64,000 nt of DNA from Brachyhypopomus gauderio (GCF_052324685.1 NW_027507041.1:1-64000); one strand, 5' to 3'; shown: positions 23,436-34,289, counted from the first letter of the stretch. Notes: generated by a model from the sequence alone, not told the origin. Program-made: numbers and translations.

Positions 23436-26399
23436 TTAATTATCAAACGCTAAACTAAATAAGTGGGTTTTCAACCTAGACTTAAAGATTGTGACTGTGT
23501 CGGAGTCCCGGACGCATTTAGGAAGATTATTCCAAAGCTGGGGGGCCTTACAAGAAAAGGCTCTTCCCCCTGCTGTTACCTTATTAATTTTTGGAACTAA
23601 TAAAAGACCAGCACCCTGTGATCTTAGTGGGCGTGGGGGTTCGTAATAGGAAATAAGTTCCTGAAGGTACTCAGGAGCAAGCCCGTGCAATGCTTTATAA
23701 GTTAATAAAAGAATTTTAAAGTCAATACGGAATTTAACTGGGAGCCAATGCAGGGCTGATAGGACTGGACTGATATGCTGAAATTTTCTAGTTCTGGTCA
23801 GAACCCTGGCTGCGGCATTTTGAACTATTTGAAGTTTATTTAGATTCCTATTTGAACATCCTGACAGTAGTGCATTGCAGTAGTCTAATCTAGAGCTAAC
23901 AAAGGCGTGCACCAATTTTTCCGCATCATCCTGTGATAATGCATTTCTTAATTTAGCAATGTTACGGAGATGTAGAAAAGCTATCCTAGTAGTATTATCT
24001 ATGTATTTATCAAATGATAGGTCAGAGTCGAGTATGACGCCTAGGTTTTTGGCTACTGTGCCAGGTGTAATGGGGTAGCCTGCGAGATTAAGCATTAGAT
24101 CTGGAATTTTCTGTTTTGAGGCCTTAGGGCCCAGAAGAAGAACTTCTGTTTTGTCCTCATTAAGTTGGAGGAAGTTTAGAGACATCCAGCATTTAATATC
24201 TTTTACACAGGCCTCAATTTTTCTTAAACCGAGTTTGTCATCAGGTTTGGCTGATATGTAAAGTTGAGTGTCATCTGCATAGCAGTGAAAATTGACACCA
24301 TGTTTGTTTATAACTGTGCCCAATGGTAGCATATATAATGTAAATAATAGTGGTCCTAGAATGGAGCCTTGCGGGATCCCATATTTAACTTTTGTACGTT
24401 TGGATGGAATATTATTGAGCTCTACAAACTGATAGCGATTTGTTAAGTAAGAATGAAACCATGAAAGGGCTGTGCCAGAGACTCCAACCCAGCGTTCTAA
24501 CCTTTCTAGCAAGATCCTATGATCAATTGTGTCGAAAGCTGCACTAAGATCAAGAAGCACTAACAGCGATACATAACCTTGATCTGAAGCAAGGAGGAGG
24601 TCATTTGTTACTTTAACTAATGCTGTTTCAGTACTGTGATGGGGCCTAAAACCAGATTGGAACTTTTCAAATATGTGATGCCTATGCAGATATAGGCATA
24701 ATTGCTGGGCAACAGCTTTTTCTATGATCTTAGATATAAATGATGTGTTTGAAATGGGTCTATAATTAGATAGTACAGTAGGATCAAGATTTGGTTTCTT
24801 AATCAGAGGTTTAATAACTGCTAATTTACATGATTTGGGCATGTGACCTATTGTAATGGATGAGTTAACTATAGTTAGAAGAGGTTCAGTTACCGCTGGT
24901 AATACCTCTTTTAATAACTTTGATGGAACCGAGTCTAGTGTGCAGGTAGCACAATTTAAGGAAGAAATTATTTTCTCTAATTCTGATTGTGGGAGTGGAT
25001 GAAAAGCATCAAGTTTTTCTCCCAGTATGCGATTTAAATCGATGTCAACCAAACCAGATGACATACCAGTTGTATTACTAATAAAAGGTTTTATATTTTG
25101 TCTAATATTCTCTATTTTATTATCAAAGAAATCTATAAATACATTACTAGTGAGGTTTACTGGAATCTGAGGTTCTGCGCCTGCTTGATTTTTTGTAAGT
25201 TTGGAAATAGCATTAAAAAGAAATCTAGGATTGTTTTTATTTTTCTCTATCAGTGAGGCTAGGTATGCTGAGCGTGCTTTAGCGAGTGCCCGTTTGTAGT
25301 CAATGATGCTATCCTTCCAGGCACAGTAGAATACTTCCAACTTAGTAGATCGCCATTTACGCTCTAATTTACGTGCTATTTGTTTTAAGTTTCTAGTTTG
25401 GTCAGTGTACCACGGAGCGAGTTTTTTAGATCTAGTCTTTTTATATTTGAGTGGAGCTACTATATCTAGAGCTGATCTGCAGGTATTCTCTATGCAGTTG
25501 GTTAGACTGTCTAACTCTCCTGGATAGGATGGCGAGTGGGCTAGAGCAGTTAAATCAGGGAGGGCTTCAATAAACTGTGTTGATGTTAATGAATTTATCG
25601 AGCGCTTCATACACTGCCGAGGAGACGGGCGGGTATTTATGTTAAGATGAATCTCAAATTTGACTAAATAGTGATCAGAGATAGCTACGGTTTGCGGGAG
25701 TATATTTATATTATCTACGTCAATACCCAACGTTAAGATTAAATCTAGGGTATGATTTTGATAGTGTGTGGGTCCTACAACGTTTTGTGTAATGCCAACA
25801 GAGTTCAATATAGAAGTAAAAGCCCTTGTCAGTGGATCCTCCGCATTATCAAAATGTATGTTAAAGTCTCCTACCATTATTATTTTGTCACTACTAACTG
25901 CTAAATTTGCTGTAAAATCTGTGAAATCTTTTAAGAAATCTGAGTAAGGCCCTGGTGGTCTATATACATTTGTTAGGGAAAATGAACTTTTATTTTCAGA
26001 TGGACTAGTTACATTAATAGACAGCATCTCAAATGAATTAAAGATATCCAAGTATTTCTGATGAATTTCTAAACAATCACGATATATTATACATATTCCT
26101 CCTCCTCTGCCTGACAATCTAGGTTTATGTATATAACTATATCCCACAGGAGTGGCTTCGTTTAGAGATAAATAGTCACCAGATTGAATCCACGTTTCAG
26201 TTAGACATAAAATATCAATTTTCTGGTCAGTTATAAGTTCATTCATAAAAACTGCTTTAGAGTTGAGTGATCGAATATTAATTAATCCAATTTTCAGATC
26301 GGTCATATAGGTAATAATTGGATGTGAAGTTTGAATATTAGTTAAAAACTTAGGACGGACTATTTTCTTATGATTTAATTTAACCCGGGGCACAGACAC
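23436..26399 (-). CDS. LINE ORF2: APE endonuclease and reverse transcriptase
   Basis: 987 residues, uninterrupted. The N-terminal APE-type endonuclease nicks target DNA: NIRSL (N41), LTETW (E68), VYRPPG (146-150), VGDFN (D178, N180), [12 protein letters not shown] (about 211-222) and SDH (241-243). The reverse transcriptase then copies the element RNA by target-primed reverse transcription: [11 protein letters not shown] and NYRPIS (about 530-550), motif [13 protein letters not shown] (D617), motif [15 protein letters not shown] (about 673-686), and motif [10 protein letters not shown] (YADD 707-710). The C-terminal region ([24 protein letters not shown]) is typical of L2. All catalytic residues are present. 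The exact start is uncertain; the first Met is used. The stop of ORF1 lies 96 bp upstream. Confidence 0.95.
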   Translation of the reverse strand: MSVPRVKLNHKKIVRPKFLTNIQTSHPIITYMTDLKIGLINIRSLNSKAVFMNELITDQKIDILCLTETWIQSGDYLSLNEATPVGYSYIHKPRLSGRGGGICIIYRDCLEIHQKYLDIFNSFEMLSINVTSPSENKSSFSLTNVYRPPGPYSDFLKDFTDFTANLAVSSDKIIMVGDFNIHFDNAEDPLTRAFTSILNSVGITQNVVGPTHYQNHTLDLILTLGIDVDNINILPQTVAISDHYLVKFEIHLNINTRPSPRQCMKRSINSLTSTQFIEALPDLTALAHSPSYPGELDSLTNCIENTCRSALDIVAPLKYKKTRSKKLAPWYTDQTRNLKQIARKLERKWRSTKLEVFYCAWKDSIIDYKRALAKARSAYLASLIEKNKNNPRFLFNAISKLTKNQAGAEPQIPVNLTSNVFIDFFDNKIENIRQNIKPFISNTTGMSSGLVDIDLNRILGEKLDAFHPLPQSELEKIISSLNCATCTLDSVPSKLLKEVLPAVTEPLLTIVNSSITIGHMPKSCKLAVIKPLIKKPNLDPTVLSNYRPISNTSFISKIIEKAVAQQLCLYLHRHHIFEKFQSGFRPHHSTETALVKVTNDLLLASDQGYVSLLVLLDLSAAFDTIDHRILLERLERWVGVSGTALSWFHSYLTNRYQFVELNNIPSKRTKVKYGIPQGSILGPLLFTLYMLPLGTVINKHGVNFHCYADDTQLYISAKPDDKLGLRKIEACVKDIKCWMSLNFLQLNEDKTEVLLLGPKASKQKIPDLMLNLAGYPITPGTVAKNLGVILDSDLSFDKYIDNTTRIAFLHLRNIAKLRNALSQDDAEKLVHAFVSSRLDYCNALLSGCSNRNLNKLQIVQNAAARVLTRTRKFQHISPVLSALHWLPVKFRIDFKILLLTYKALHGLAPEYLQELISYYEPPRPLRSQGAGLLLVPKINKVTAGGRAFSCKAPQLWNNLPKCVRDSDTVTIFKSRLKTHLFSLAFDN

Positions 26400-26495
26400 A
26401 GTCTCAATCCTATGGGATCTTGGTGACGCCTCTAAGCAGCTCGCAGACAGACGGTTTAGCCCGTTAGTCTGCGGCCTGGTCGCGACTCTGGTTAG

Positions 26496-27404
26496 TCAGC
26501 AGCTCCTAGTACTACACTGCCCACTAACTAAAAGACTACGGGCTATGCTGCAAGATAACAGGGCAGCGCCATCCCGGGTGGGGTGGACACCGTCCCTGCC
26601 TAAAAGACCAGGCTTGCCCTCGAAATCTTTCCAATTATCAATAAAGCCCACTTGATTTTCGGAGCACCACTTGGACATCCAGCGGTTTAGCGACGTGAGC
26701 CTGCTGTACTGCTCATCACCGCGCCGCATTGGGATGGGGCCAGAGCAGATTACGGCATCGGACATCGTCTGGGCTAATTTAACCACCTCTTTAACATTAG
26801 CCTTAGTCACCTCTGACTGCCGCAGACGTATATCGTTGGCCCCTACATGTATAACTATCCTAGAGAATCGTTTATGGGCTAACAGTCTAAGGTTGCCACT
26901 AATGTCCGGCGCTCTGGCTCCCGGTAAACAGCTGACTGTAACCGCTGGTGCCCCTACAGGAATAGCAACTTTCACGTGTCGGACTATAGAGTCTCCTATG
27001 ACCAGAGTCTCCTCAGAGGGTGTAGCACTGAGCGGGGCAAACCTGTTGGACACGTGAACCGGGGAGTGGTGCTCTGGTGGGCTAGCGCTGGCGTTAGCGG
27101 TAGCTGCAGCCCTCGCTCTCCGACTACGCCACCGAGACGTCACCCATTCGCCCCGCTGTGAGGGCTCTATCGCCGGAGTCGCGGAGGCGCTAGTTCTCCC
27201 TGGCGCGTCCACACCTACTACAGACCCTGTCTCTCTATCCCTCAATAATGAGTGGACGCGGCGCTCTAAACTTTCCACTTTCGCCACAAGAGAAGTAACT
27301 AACTGGCACCTCTCACAAATACTATCACTATTACTATCAGTGGCGAAAGGGTCTAGACTAAACATGCCACACTCCGAACAAGGAAACAAACCAACACCAG
27401 CCAT
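26496..27404 (-). CDS. LINE ORF1: zinc-knuckle, coiled coil and SGNH esterase
   Basis: 302 residues from the Met chosen because the N-terminal cysteines follow at once; an upstream in-frame Met at 27446 would add 14 residues. CxxC pairs at C9/C12 and C30/C33 suggest a zinc-binding site. A heptad stretch follows (about 34-55, LVAKVESLERRVHSLL), then an Arg/Ala/Ser-rich linker. The SGNH hydrolase-like domain shows VIGDSIVRH (S139), LPGARAPD (about 160-167), HVGANDIR (N190) and DGVHPTRDGA (D271, H274), so the catalytic Ser/Asp/His set is complete. Esterase ORF1 proteins are known in L2 and CR1 elements, where they bind the element RNA; the esterase substrate is unknown. Confidence 0.92.
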   Translation of the reverse strand: MAGVGLFPCSECGMFSLDPFATDSNSDSICERCQLVTSLVAKVESLERRVHSLLRDRETGSVVGVDAPGRTSASATPAIEPSQRGEWVTSRWRSRRARAAATANASASPPEHHSPVHVSNRFAPLSATPSEETLVIGDSIVRHVKVAIPVGAPAVTVSCLPGARAPDISGNLRLLAHKRFSRIVIHVGANDIRLRQSEVTKANVKEVVKLAQTMSDAVICSGPIPMRRGDEQYSRLTSLNRWMSKWCSENQVGFIDNWKDFEGKPGLLGRDGVHPTRDGAALLSCSIARSLLVSGQCSTRSC

Positions 27405-27681
27405 GAATAAATCAAAACACTTACCGTGTCTAGCCGATTTATACAAACTTACGCTAGCTGATTTTTAGAAGCAGAAAGTTGATCAGCGGCCGGAATATTC
27501 AGCTGCCCGTCTTGACGGTGGAAGTACTATCTGTAAAAAATTATCTAGGAAGGCAAAAAATAAAGATTAGCACGTAAACAGATTAGTACACTTTAGAAAA
27601 ACAATTTCAAAGTTCGCTCCGCAGCAGCGTCGGCAGGAAGCAGCAGGAAGCAGCAGGAGCAGCCAGTGACGTCAGCAGATC
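27405..27681 (-). promoter_or_regulatory. 5' UTR/internal promoter region of the L2-like LINE
   Basis: Non-coding leader with a GC-rich, CAG-repeating start on the array side (about 27620-27680). Full-length LINEs carry their pol II promoter here; no specific site could be named. Confidence 0.5.
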
Positions 27682-27693
27682 AGATATTATGAT

Positions 27694-28289
27694 TTATGAT
27701 AGGAAAAACTCAAAGAATCTTGGTGACCTACAGGTTTGATTCATCTGCCTTCCTAGTTAAGTCATGCGAACCATTTGCTGCAAAATTGGCTTTAGCTACA
27801 TTGGCAATTCATTTTGTCTTCGTATTCCAGTGCATTGTACTGAACTGCAATATCCATCTTAGATCAACTGAGATTTTGCATTTCTCTCTTTCCCACATGC
27901 AAGTTCTGAATTTCTTGGCACACATTACTGCTTTGCATCTACTAAAAGCACTCCAGAGAAAGCTTCACTTCATACCTTCATGAGGTAGGTGTCGTTTGTA
28001 CTTGTATTTTGGTGGTATTTTTGTTTTTTTTTTTGTTTGTGTGCGTTGTTTGTCTACTCTTGGAACATCCTGTGATTGGTTAGGGTAGGATTAGAGTTTA
28101 ATTACGTTGGCCTCAGATTCTGGTTAATTCCAGGCTTCTTGTGCTAACCTTGTTGTTTGTTAGCTGTTGTTGGCAGTAATTAGTTGCTGCAGGTGCACTT
28201 GCCGCCATGCTCCAAGGAGTGAATTGGGGGCGGATACATTTTTTCTCCAGCTTTGTTAGTTCTTCCTCAGCCTCGCTTCTTCTTTCCTA
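27694..28289. other. Spacer of the tRNA unit (type example, unit 1)
   Basis: No gene recognised in the 596 bp before tRNA-Met. The 95-codon open frame here is kept only because the unit is duplicated; it has no domain and is broken by the 8-bp deletion in units 9 and 17. A T-run of variable length lies near 28023-28035. The other spacers (Met-Ser 583 bp, Ser-Asp 404 bp, and Asp to next unit about 167 bp) also show no gene. Confidence 0.7.
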
Positions 28290-28362
28290 GCCTCGTTAGC
28301 ACAGTAGGTAGCGCGTCAGTCTCATAATCTGAAGGTCGTGAGTTCGACCCTCACACGGGGCA
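28290..28362 (+). tRNA. tRNA-Met(CAT), elongator, unit 1 (A12 variant)
   Basis: 73 nt, full cloverleaf: acceptor GCCTCGT/ACGGGGC, anticodon loop CTCATAA, T-arm GTGAG-TTCGACC-CTCAC. The T1-loop and acceptor match vertebrate elongator Met rather than initiator. Internal box A and box B are present and a T5 terminator follows at 28371-28375. This copy has A at position 12 (GCAC for GCGC), giving an A-C mismatch in the D stem. Confidence 0.96.
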
Positions 28363-28370
28363 GCAGAAGC

Positions 28371-28375
28371 TTTTT
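28371..28375 (+). terminator. Pol III terminator of tRNA-Met (type example)
   Basis: TTTTT starting 9 nt after the tRNA. The same site is seen in every unit. Confidence 0.85.
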
Positions 28376-28945
28376 GAAAAGATTGACGAGCCCCCAAAAG
28401 ATGCTCAAACGCTCTTTCCTTATTCACTCGCATGCTGAGCACACCCCCTACCTGAAAATAGTATTGGCACATGACTCTTACAGGTCATCCCTAGTTGATT
28501 CAAGCTGTGCTTTTTCTTTTGTAAATTCGCGTGTACACAGCAAGTTGTGTTGCATCCAATTCAATTCTCTCCACTGACCGTTCAGTCAATACCTTGATGG
28601 CGTCTGTATTGACACCTCTACTGAGACATCAAGCTGCCTCTTTGGAGCATGTTCGCTCCCAGATCAAACTGCAGTGTCGTGGTGCCAACACAGAATAATG
28701 GACCACGTCGGACACTTTTCACTTTTGATTCTTTTTGATTCACTTTTGATGACACGCTTTTGAATACCTGATCACCTGGAATTGGTACCAGCTTGAAGTT
28801 AATAGTGAGTAGACTTATGGAGATTCATTTATTTGAATTTTCTTCTCAAGCCATTTGCAACTCAGAAGCAATGACACTTGTGCACTCATCATTGAGCTTG
28901 AGGAAGTCCAAGGAATTGATCTCTATGTTACTCTCGCTCCGCCGA

Positions 28946-29027
28946 GCTGCGATGGCCGAGAGGTTAAGGCGTTGGACTTGAAATCCAATGGGGTTTCCCC
29001 GCGCAGGTTCGACTCCTGCTTGCAGCG
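28946..29027 (+). tRNA. tRNA-Ser(TGA), unit 1 (G1/G13 form)
   Basis: 82 nt class II tRNA: acceptor GCTGCGA/TTGCAGC, discriminator G, anticodon loop CTTGAAA (TGA), long variable arm TGGGG-TTT-CCCC, T-arm GCAGG-TTCGACT-CCTGC. No intron. The first T4 terminator is about 57 nt downstream, after a hairpin. This is the fully paired form. Confidence 0.96.
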
Positions 29028-29048
29028 TGAGTGTCTTGTTGGGCGTGT

Positions 29049-29073
29049 GGAAAGAGAGAGTGTGCTCTCTTCC
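29049..29073 (+). other. Hairpin in the tRNA-Ser trailer (type example)
   Basis: GGAAAGAGAG and CTCTCTTCC pair around a loop of about 6 nt with one bulged A. It lies between tRNA-Ser and its first T4. Present in all units; units 10 and 18 have an A-to-G change at the loop edge. Confidence 0.5.
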
Positions 29074-29083
29074 TGCTAGCCAG

Positions 29084-29087
29084 TTTT
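29084..29087 (+). terminator. Likely Pol III terminator of tRNA-Ser (type example)
   Basis: First TTTT after tRNA-Ser, giving a trailer of about 56 nt, long for a tRNA gene. Same in all units. Confidence 0.6.
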
Positions 29088-29421
29088 AAATATGCTTCTC
29101 ATGCCATTTGCAACTTTGTGCTGCCAAACTTTAGCAGTCCTAACTGATCCTGAAATAGTCCCAGGAATTGAGTTACAAATGGCTGCTTCGTCGTTACAAT
29201 GTGTTGGCATGGAAATGCAGTGGGGTCTCTTGCAGCGTAGAGGATTAACTTGCCTCTCTAATGTGATTTGTGATGAGACCTTATGCCACCAGTGGGGAGA
29301 GCTCGCACTCACAGGTGCTTCATCCAAAGATCTTCATGCAACATAGCGATGTCTTGTTTCAGGTAAAAGAAAAAGTGCCACATTCTTTCATGGCCGGTCA
29401 CTGGTTGCTCCGCCTTGCGCT

Positions 29422-29425
29422 AAAA
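29422..29425 (-). terminator. Pol III terminator of tRNA-Asp (type example)
   Basis: TTTT on the minus strand 6 nt past the tRNA-Asp 3' end. Confidence 0.8.
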
Positions 29426-29431
29426 GAGGGT

Positions 29432-29503
29432 CTCCCCGTCGGGGAATCGAACCCCGGTCTTCCGCGTGACAGGCGGAGATACTATCCACTATACTAACGA
29501 GGA
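29432..29503 (-). tRNA. tRNA-Asp(GTC), unit 1
   Basis: 72 nt cloverleaf: acceptor TCCTCGT/ACGGGGA, anticodon loop CTGTCAC (GTC), T-arm CGGGG-TTCGATT-CCCCG, discriminator G. Transcribed against the other two tRNAs. Fully paired form. Confidence 0.97.
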
Positions 29504-30265
29504 CACGTGCTGTGTCTCGCAGTGATGCTGAGTCAGGTGACGTGCACTTGTCCCCTTGATTTTAAAGTACTCTGAATCATTGTGCCTGCAAGGAGGTGGT
29601 AAAAAGAACACATTGTGGTGATATTGACTCACTGTTGCCACTCCTCTTTTACCATCGTCAGTTTGTGGACTTATGATAGGAAAAACTCAAAGAATCTTGG
29701 TGACCTACAGGTTTGATTCATCTGCCTTCCTAGTTAAGTCATGCAAACCATTTGCTGCAAAATTGGCTTTAGCTACATTGGCAATTCATTTTGTCTTTGT
29801 ATTCCAGTGCATTGTACCGAACTGCAATATCCATCTTAGATCAACTGAGATTTTGCATTTCTCTCTTTCCCACATGCAAGTTCTGAATTTCTTGGCACAC
29901 ATTACTGCTTTGCATCTACTAAAAGCACTCCAGAGAAAGCTTCACTTCATACCTTCATGAGGTAGGTGTCGTTTGTACTTGTATTTTGGTGGTATTTTTG
30001 TTTTTTTTTTGTTTGTGTGCGTTGTTTGTCTACTCTTGGAACATCCTGTGATTGGTTAGGGTAGGATTAGAGTTTAATTACGTTGGCCTCAGATTCTGGT
30101 TAATTCCAGGCTTCTTGTGCTAACCTTGTTGTTTGTTAGCTGTTGTTGGCAGTAATTAGTTGCTGCAGGTGCACTTGCCGCCATGCTCCAAGGAGTGAAT
30201 TGGGGGCGGATACATTTTTTCTCCAGCTTTGTTAGTTCTTCCTCAGCCTCGCTTCTTCTTTCCTA

Positions 30266-30338
30266 GCCTCGTTAGCGCAGTAGGTAGCGCGTCAGTCTCA
30301 TAATCTGAAGGTCGTGAGTTCGACCCTCACACGGGGCA
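30266..30338 (+). tRNA. tRNA-Met(CAT), unit 2
   Basis: Standard form with G12 (D stem GCGC/GCGC fully paired). Confidence 0.97.
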
Positions 30339-30921
30339 GCAGAAGCTTTTTGAAAAGATTGACGAGCCCCCAAAAGATGCTCAAACGCTCTTTCCTTATT
30401 CACTCGCATGCTGAGCACACCCCCTACCTGAAAATAGTATTGGCACATGACTCTTACAGGTCATCCCTAGTTGATTCAAGCTGTGCTTTTTCTTTTGTAA
30501 ATTCGCGTGTACACAGCAAGTTGTGTTGCATCCAATTCAATTCTCTCCACTGACCGTTCAGTCAATACCTTGATGGCGTCTGTATTGACACCTCTACTGA
30601 GACATCAAGCTGCCTCTTTGGAGCATGTTCGCTCCCAGATCAAACTGCAGTGTCGTGGTGCCAACACAGAATAATGGACCACGTCGGACACTTTTCACTT
30701 TTGATTCTTTTTGATTCACTTTTGATGACACGCTTTTGAATACCTGATCACTTGGAATTGGTACCAGCTTGAAGTTAATAGTGAGTAGACTTATGGAGAT
30801 TCATTTATTTGAATTTTCTTCTCAAGCCATTTGCAACTCAGAAGCAATGACACTTGTGCACTCATCATTGAGCTTGAGGAAGTCCAAGGAATTGATCTCT
30901 ATGTTACTCTCGCTCCGCCGA

Positions 30922-31003
30922 GCTGTGATGGCCGAGAGGTTAAGGTGTTGGACTTGAAATCCAATGGGGTTTCCCCGTGCAGGTTCGACTCCTGCTTGCA
31001 GCG
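30922..31003 (+). tRNA. tRNA-Ser(TGA), unit 2 (three private changes)
   Basis: G1/G13 form with C-to-T at positions 5, 25 and 57 of the gene (all CpG-type), leaving G-U wobbles in acceptor and D stems. Still foldable. Confidence 0.92.
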
Positions 31004-31407
31004 TGAGTGTCTTGTTGGGCGTGTGGAAAGAGAGAGTGTGCTCTCTTCCTGCTAGCCAGTTTTAAATATGCTTCTCATGCCATTTGCAACTTTGTGCTGC
31101 CAAACTTTAGCAGTCCTAACTGATCCTGAAATAGTCCCAGGAATTGAGTTACAAATGGCTGCTTCGTCGTTACAATGTGTTGGCATGGAAATGCAGTGGG
31201 GTCTCTTGCAGCGTAGAGGATTAACTTGCCTCTCTAATGTGATTTGTGATGAGACCTTATGCCACCAGTGGGGAGAGCTCGCACTCACAGGTGCTTCATC
31301 CAAAGATCTTCATGCAACATAGTGATGTCTTGTTTCAGGTAAAAGAAAAAGTGCCACATTCTTTCATGGCCGGTCACTGGTTGCTCCGCCTTGCGCTAAA
31401 AGAGGGT

Positions 31408-31479
31408 CTCCCCGTCGGGGAATCGAACCCCGGTCTTCCGCGTGACAGGCGGAGATACTATCCACTATACTAACGAGGA
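31408..31479 (-). tRNA. tRNA-Asp(GTC), unit 2
   Basis: Standard form. Confidence 0.97.
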
Positions 31480-32242
31480 CACGTGCTGTGTCTCGCAGTG
31501 ATGCTGAGTCAGGTGACGTGCACTTGTCCCCTTGATTTTAAAGTACTCTGAATCATTGTGCCTGCAAGGAGGTGGTAAAAAGAACACATTGTGGTGATAT
31601 TGACTCACTGTTGCCACTCCTCTTTTACCATCGTCAGTTTGTGGACTTATGATAGGAAAAACTCAAAGAATCTTGGTGACCTACAAGTTTGATTCATCTG
31701 CCTTCCTAGTTAAGTCATGCAAACCATTTGCTGCAAAATTGGCTTTAGCTACATTGGCAATTCATTTTGTCTTCGTATTCCAGTGCATTGTACCGAACTG
31801 CAATATCCATCTTAGATCAACTGAGATTTTGCATTTCTCTCTTTCCCACATGCAAGTTCTGAATTTCTTGGCACACATTACTGCTTTGCATCTACTAAAA
31901 GCACTCCAGAGAAAGCTTCACTTCATACCTTCATGAGGTAGGTGTCGTTTGTACTTGTATTTTGGTGGTATTTTTGTTTTTTTTTTTGTTTGTGTGCGTT
32001 GTTTGTCTACTCTTGGAACATCCTGTGATTGGTTAGGGTAGGATTAGAGTTTAATTACGTTGGCCTCAGATTCTGGTTAATTCCAGGCTTCTTGTGCTAA
32101 CCTTGTTGTTTGTTAGCTGTTGTTGGCAGTAATTAGTTGCTGCAGGTGCACTTGCCGCCATGCTCCAAGGAGTGAATTGGGGGCGGATACATTTTTTCTC
32201 CAGCTTTGTTAGTTCTTCCTCAGCCTCGCTTCTTCTTTCCTA

Positions 32243-32315
32243 GCCTCGTTAGCACAGTAGGTAGCGCGTCAGTCTCATAATCTGAAGGTCGTGAGTTCGA
32301 CCCTCACACGGGGCA
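32243..32315 (+). tRNA. tRNA-Met(CAT), unit 3 (A12 variant)
   Basis: A12 gives the D-stem mismatch, as in units 1 and 6. Confidence 0.95.
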
Positions 32316-32898
32316 GCAGAAGCTTTTTGAAAAGATTGACGAGCCCCCAAAAGATGCTCAAACGCTCTTTCCTTATTCACTCGCATGCTGAGCACACCCC
32401 CTACCTGAAAATAGTATTGGCACATGACTCTTACAGGTCATCCCTAGTTGATTCAAGCTGTGCTTTTTCTTTTGTAAATTCGCGTGTACACAGCAAGTTG
32501 TGTTGCATCCAATTCAATTCTCTCCACTGACCGTTCAGTCAATACCTTGATGGCGTCTGTATTGACACCTCTACTGAGACATCAAGCTGCCTCTTTGGAG
32601 CATGTTCGCTCCCAGATCAAATTGCAGTGTCGTGGTGCCAACACAGAATAATGGACCACGTCGGACACTTTTCACTTTTGATTCTTTTTGATTCACTTTT
32701 GATGACACGCTTTTGAATACCTGATCACCTGGAATTGGTACCAGCTTGAAGTTAATAGTGAGTAGACTTATGGAGATTCATTTATTTGAATTTTCTACTC
32801 AAGCCATTTGCAACTCAGAAGCAATGACACTTGTGCACTCATCATTGAGCTTGAGGAAGTCCAAGGAATTGATCTCTATGTTACTCTCGCTCCTCCGA

Positions 32899-32980
32899 AC
32901 TGCGATGGCCTAGAGGTTAAGGCGTTGGACTTGAAATCCAATGGGGTTTCCCCGCGCAGGTTCGACTCCTGCTTGCAGCG
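32899..32980 (+). tRNA. tRNA-Ser(TGA), unit 3 (A1/T13 form)
   Basis: First base A instead of G leaves an A-C mismatch at the acceptor end, and position 13 is T instead of G. Box A and box B still fit the consensus. Confidence 0.9.
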
Positions 32981-33384
32981 TGAGTGTCTTGTTGGGCGTG
33001 TGGAAAGAGAGAGTGTGCTCTCTTCCTGCTAGCCAGTTTTAAATATGCTTCTCATGCCGTTTGCAACTTTGTGCTGCCAAACTTTAGCAGTCCTAACTGA
33101 TCCTGAAATAGTCCCAGGAATTGAGTTACAAATGGCTGCTTTGTCGTTACAATGTGTTGGCATGGAAATGCAGTGGGGTCTCTTGCAGCGTAGAGGATTA
33201 ACTTGCCTCTCTAATGTGATTTGTGATGAGACCTTATGCCACCAGTGGGGAGAGCTTGCACTCACAGGTGCTTCATCCAAAGATCTTCATGCAACATAGC
33301 GATGTCTTGTTTCAGGTAAAAGAAAAAGTGCCACATTCTTTCATGGCTGGTCACTGGTTGCTCCGCCTTGCGCTAAAAGAGGGT

Positions 33385-33456
33385 CTCCCCGTCTGGGAAT
33401 CGAACCCCGGTCTTCCGCGTGACAGGCAGAGATACTATCCACTATACTAACGAGGA
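33385..33456 (-). tRNA. tRNA-Asp(GTC), unit 3 (T-stem mismatch)
   Basis: CCCAG instead of CCCCG in the T stem (A-G mismatch), plus a change in the anticodon stem leaving a G-U pair. Likely weakened. Confidence 0.9.
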
Positions 33457-34216
33457 CACGTGCTGTGTCTTGCAGTGATGCTGAGTCAGGTGACGTGCAC
33501 TTGTCCCCTTGATTTTAAAGTACTCTGAATCATTGTGCCTGCAAGGAGGTGGTAAAAAGAACACATTGTGGTGATATTGACTCACTGTTGCCATTCCTCT
33601 TTTACCATCGTCAGTTTGTGGACTTATGATAGGAAAAACTCAAAGAATCTTGGTGACCTACAGGTTTGATTCATCTGCCTTCCTAGTTAAGTCATGCAAA
33701 CCATTTGCTGCAAAATTGGCTTTAGCTACATTGGCAATTCATTTTGTCTTTGTATTCCAGTGCATTGTACCGAACTGCAATATCCATCTTAGATCAACTG
33801 AGATTTTGCATTTCTCTCTTTCCCACATGCAAGTTCTGAATTTCTTGGCACACATTACTGCTTTGCATCTACTAAAAGCACTCCAGAGAAAGCTTCACTT
33901 CATACCTTCATGAGGTAGCTGTCGTTTGTACTTGTATTTTGGTGGTATTTTTGTTTTTTTTGTTTGTGTGCGTTGTTTGTCTACTCTTGGAACATCCTGT
34001 GATTGGTTAGGGTAGGATTAGAGTTTAATTACGTTGGCCTCAGATTCTGGTTAATTCCAGGCTTCTTGTGCTAAGCTTGTTGTTTGTTAGCTGTTGTTGG
34101 CAGTAATTAGTTGCTGCAGGTGCACTTGCCGCCATGCTCCAAGGAGTGAATTGGGGGCGGATACATTTTTTCTCCAGCTTTGTTAGTTCTTCCTCAGCCT
34201 CGCTTCTTCTTTCCTA

Positions 34217-34289
34217 GCCTCGTTAGCGCAGTAGGTAGCGCGTCAGTCTCATAATCTGAAGGTCGTGAGTTCGACCCTCACACGGGGCA
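34217..34289 (+). tRNA. tRNA-Met(CAT), unit 4
   Basis: Standard G12 form. Confidence 0.97.

Larger units (their letters stand above)
22745..27681 (-). mobile_element. Full-length L2-like LINE with two open ORFs
   Basis: Non-LTR retrotransposon of about 4.94 kb. Its 3' end is at the left: a (CAAT)n run (an ATTG-type tail on -) next to TTTTATTTATATAGCGCTTT, the common fish L2 tail. ORF2 (endonuclease + RT) and ORF1 (SGNH esterase) are both open, followed by about 280 bp of 5' UTR with a CAG-rich start. AGATAT lies on both sides (22739-22744, 27682-27687), fitting a short target duplication. Intact ORFs and a clean tail mean a young insertion. It sits at the boundary of two unrelated tandem arrays. 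Confidence 0.93.

Noticed and set aside
26671-27161. Plus-strand open frames over the LINE ORF1
   Set aside because: Antisense shadows of ORF1, which has full motif support.
27696-27983. 95-codon open frame repeated in almost every tRNA unit
   Set aside because: Conserved only through unit duplication; no domain, no codon-like substitution pattern, and broken by an 8-bp deletion in units 9 and 17.
28338-28577. 79-codon open frame beginning at GTG
   Set aside because: Starts inside the tRNA-Met gene and is disrupted by one extra C in units 7, 10, 13, 16 and 18.
28855-29079. 74-codon open frame with apparent protein variants between units
   Set aside because: It is a reading through the tRNA-Ser gene; the variants are the tRNA changes.
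29076-29497. Overlapping 75-84-codon frames on both strands after tRNA-Ser
   Set aside because: Short, overlapping on opposite strands, and one runs through tRNA-Asp; no homology recognised.
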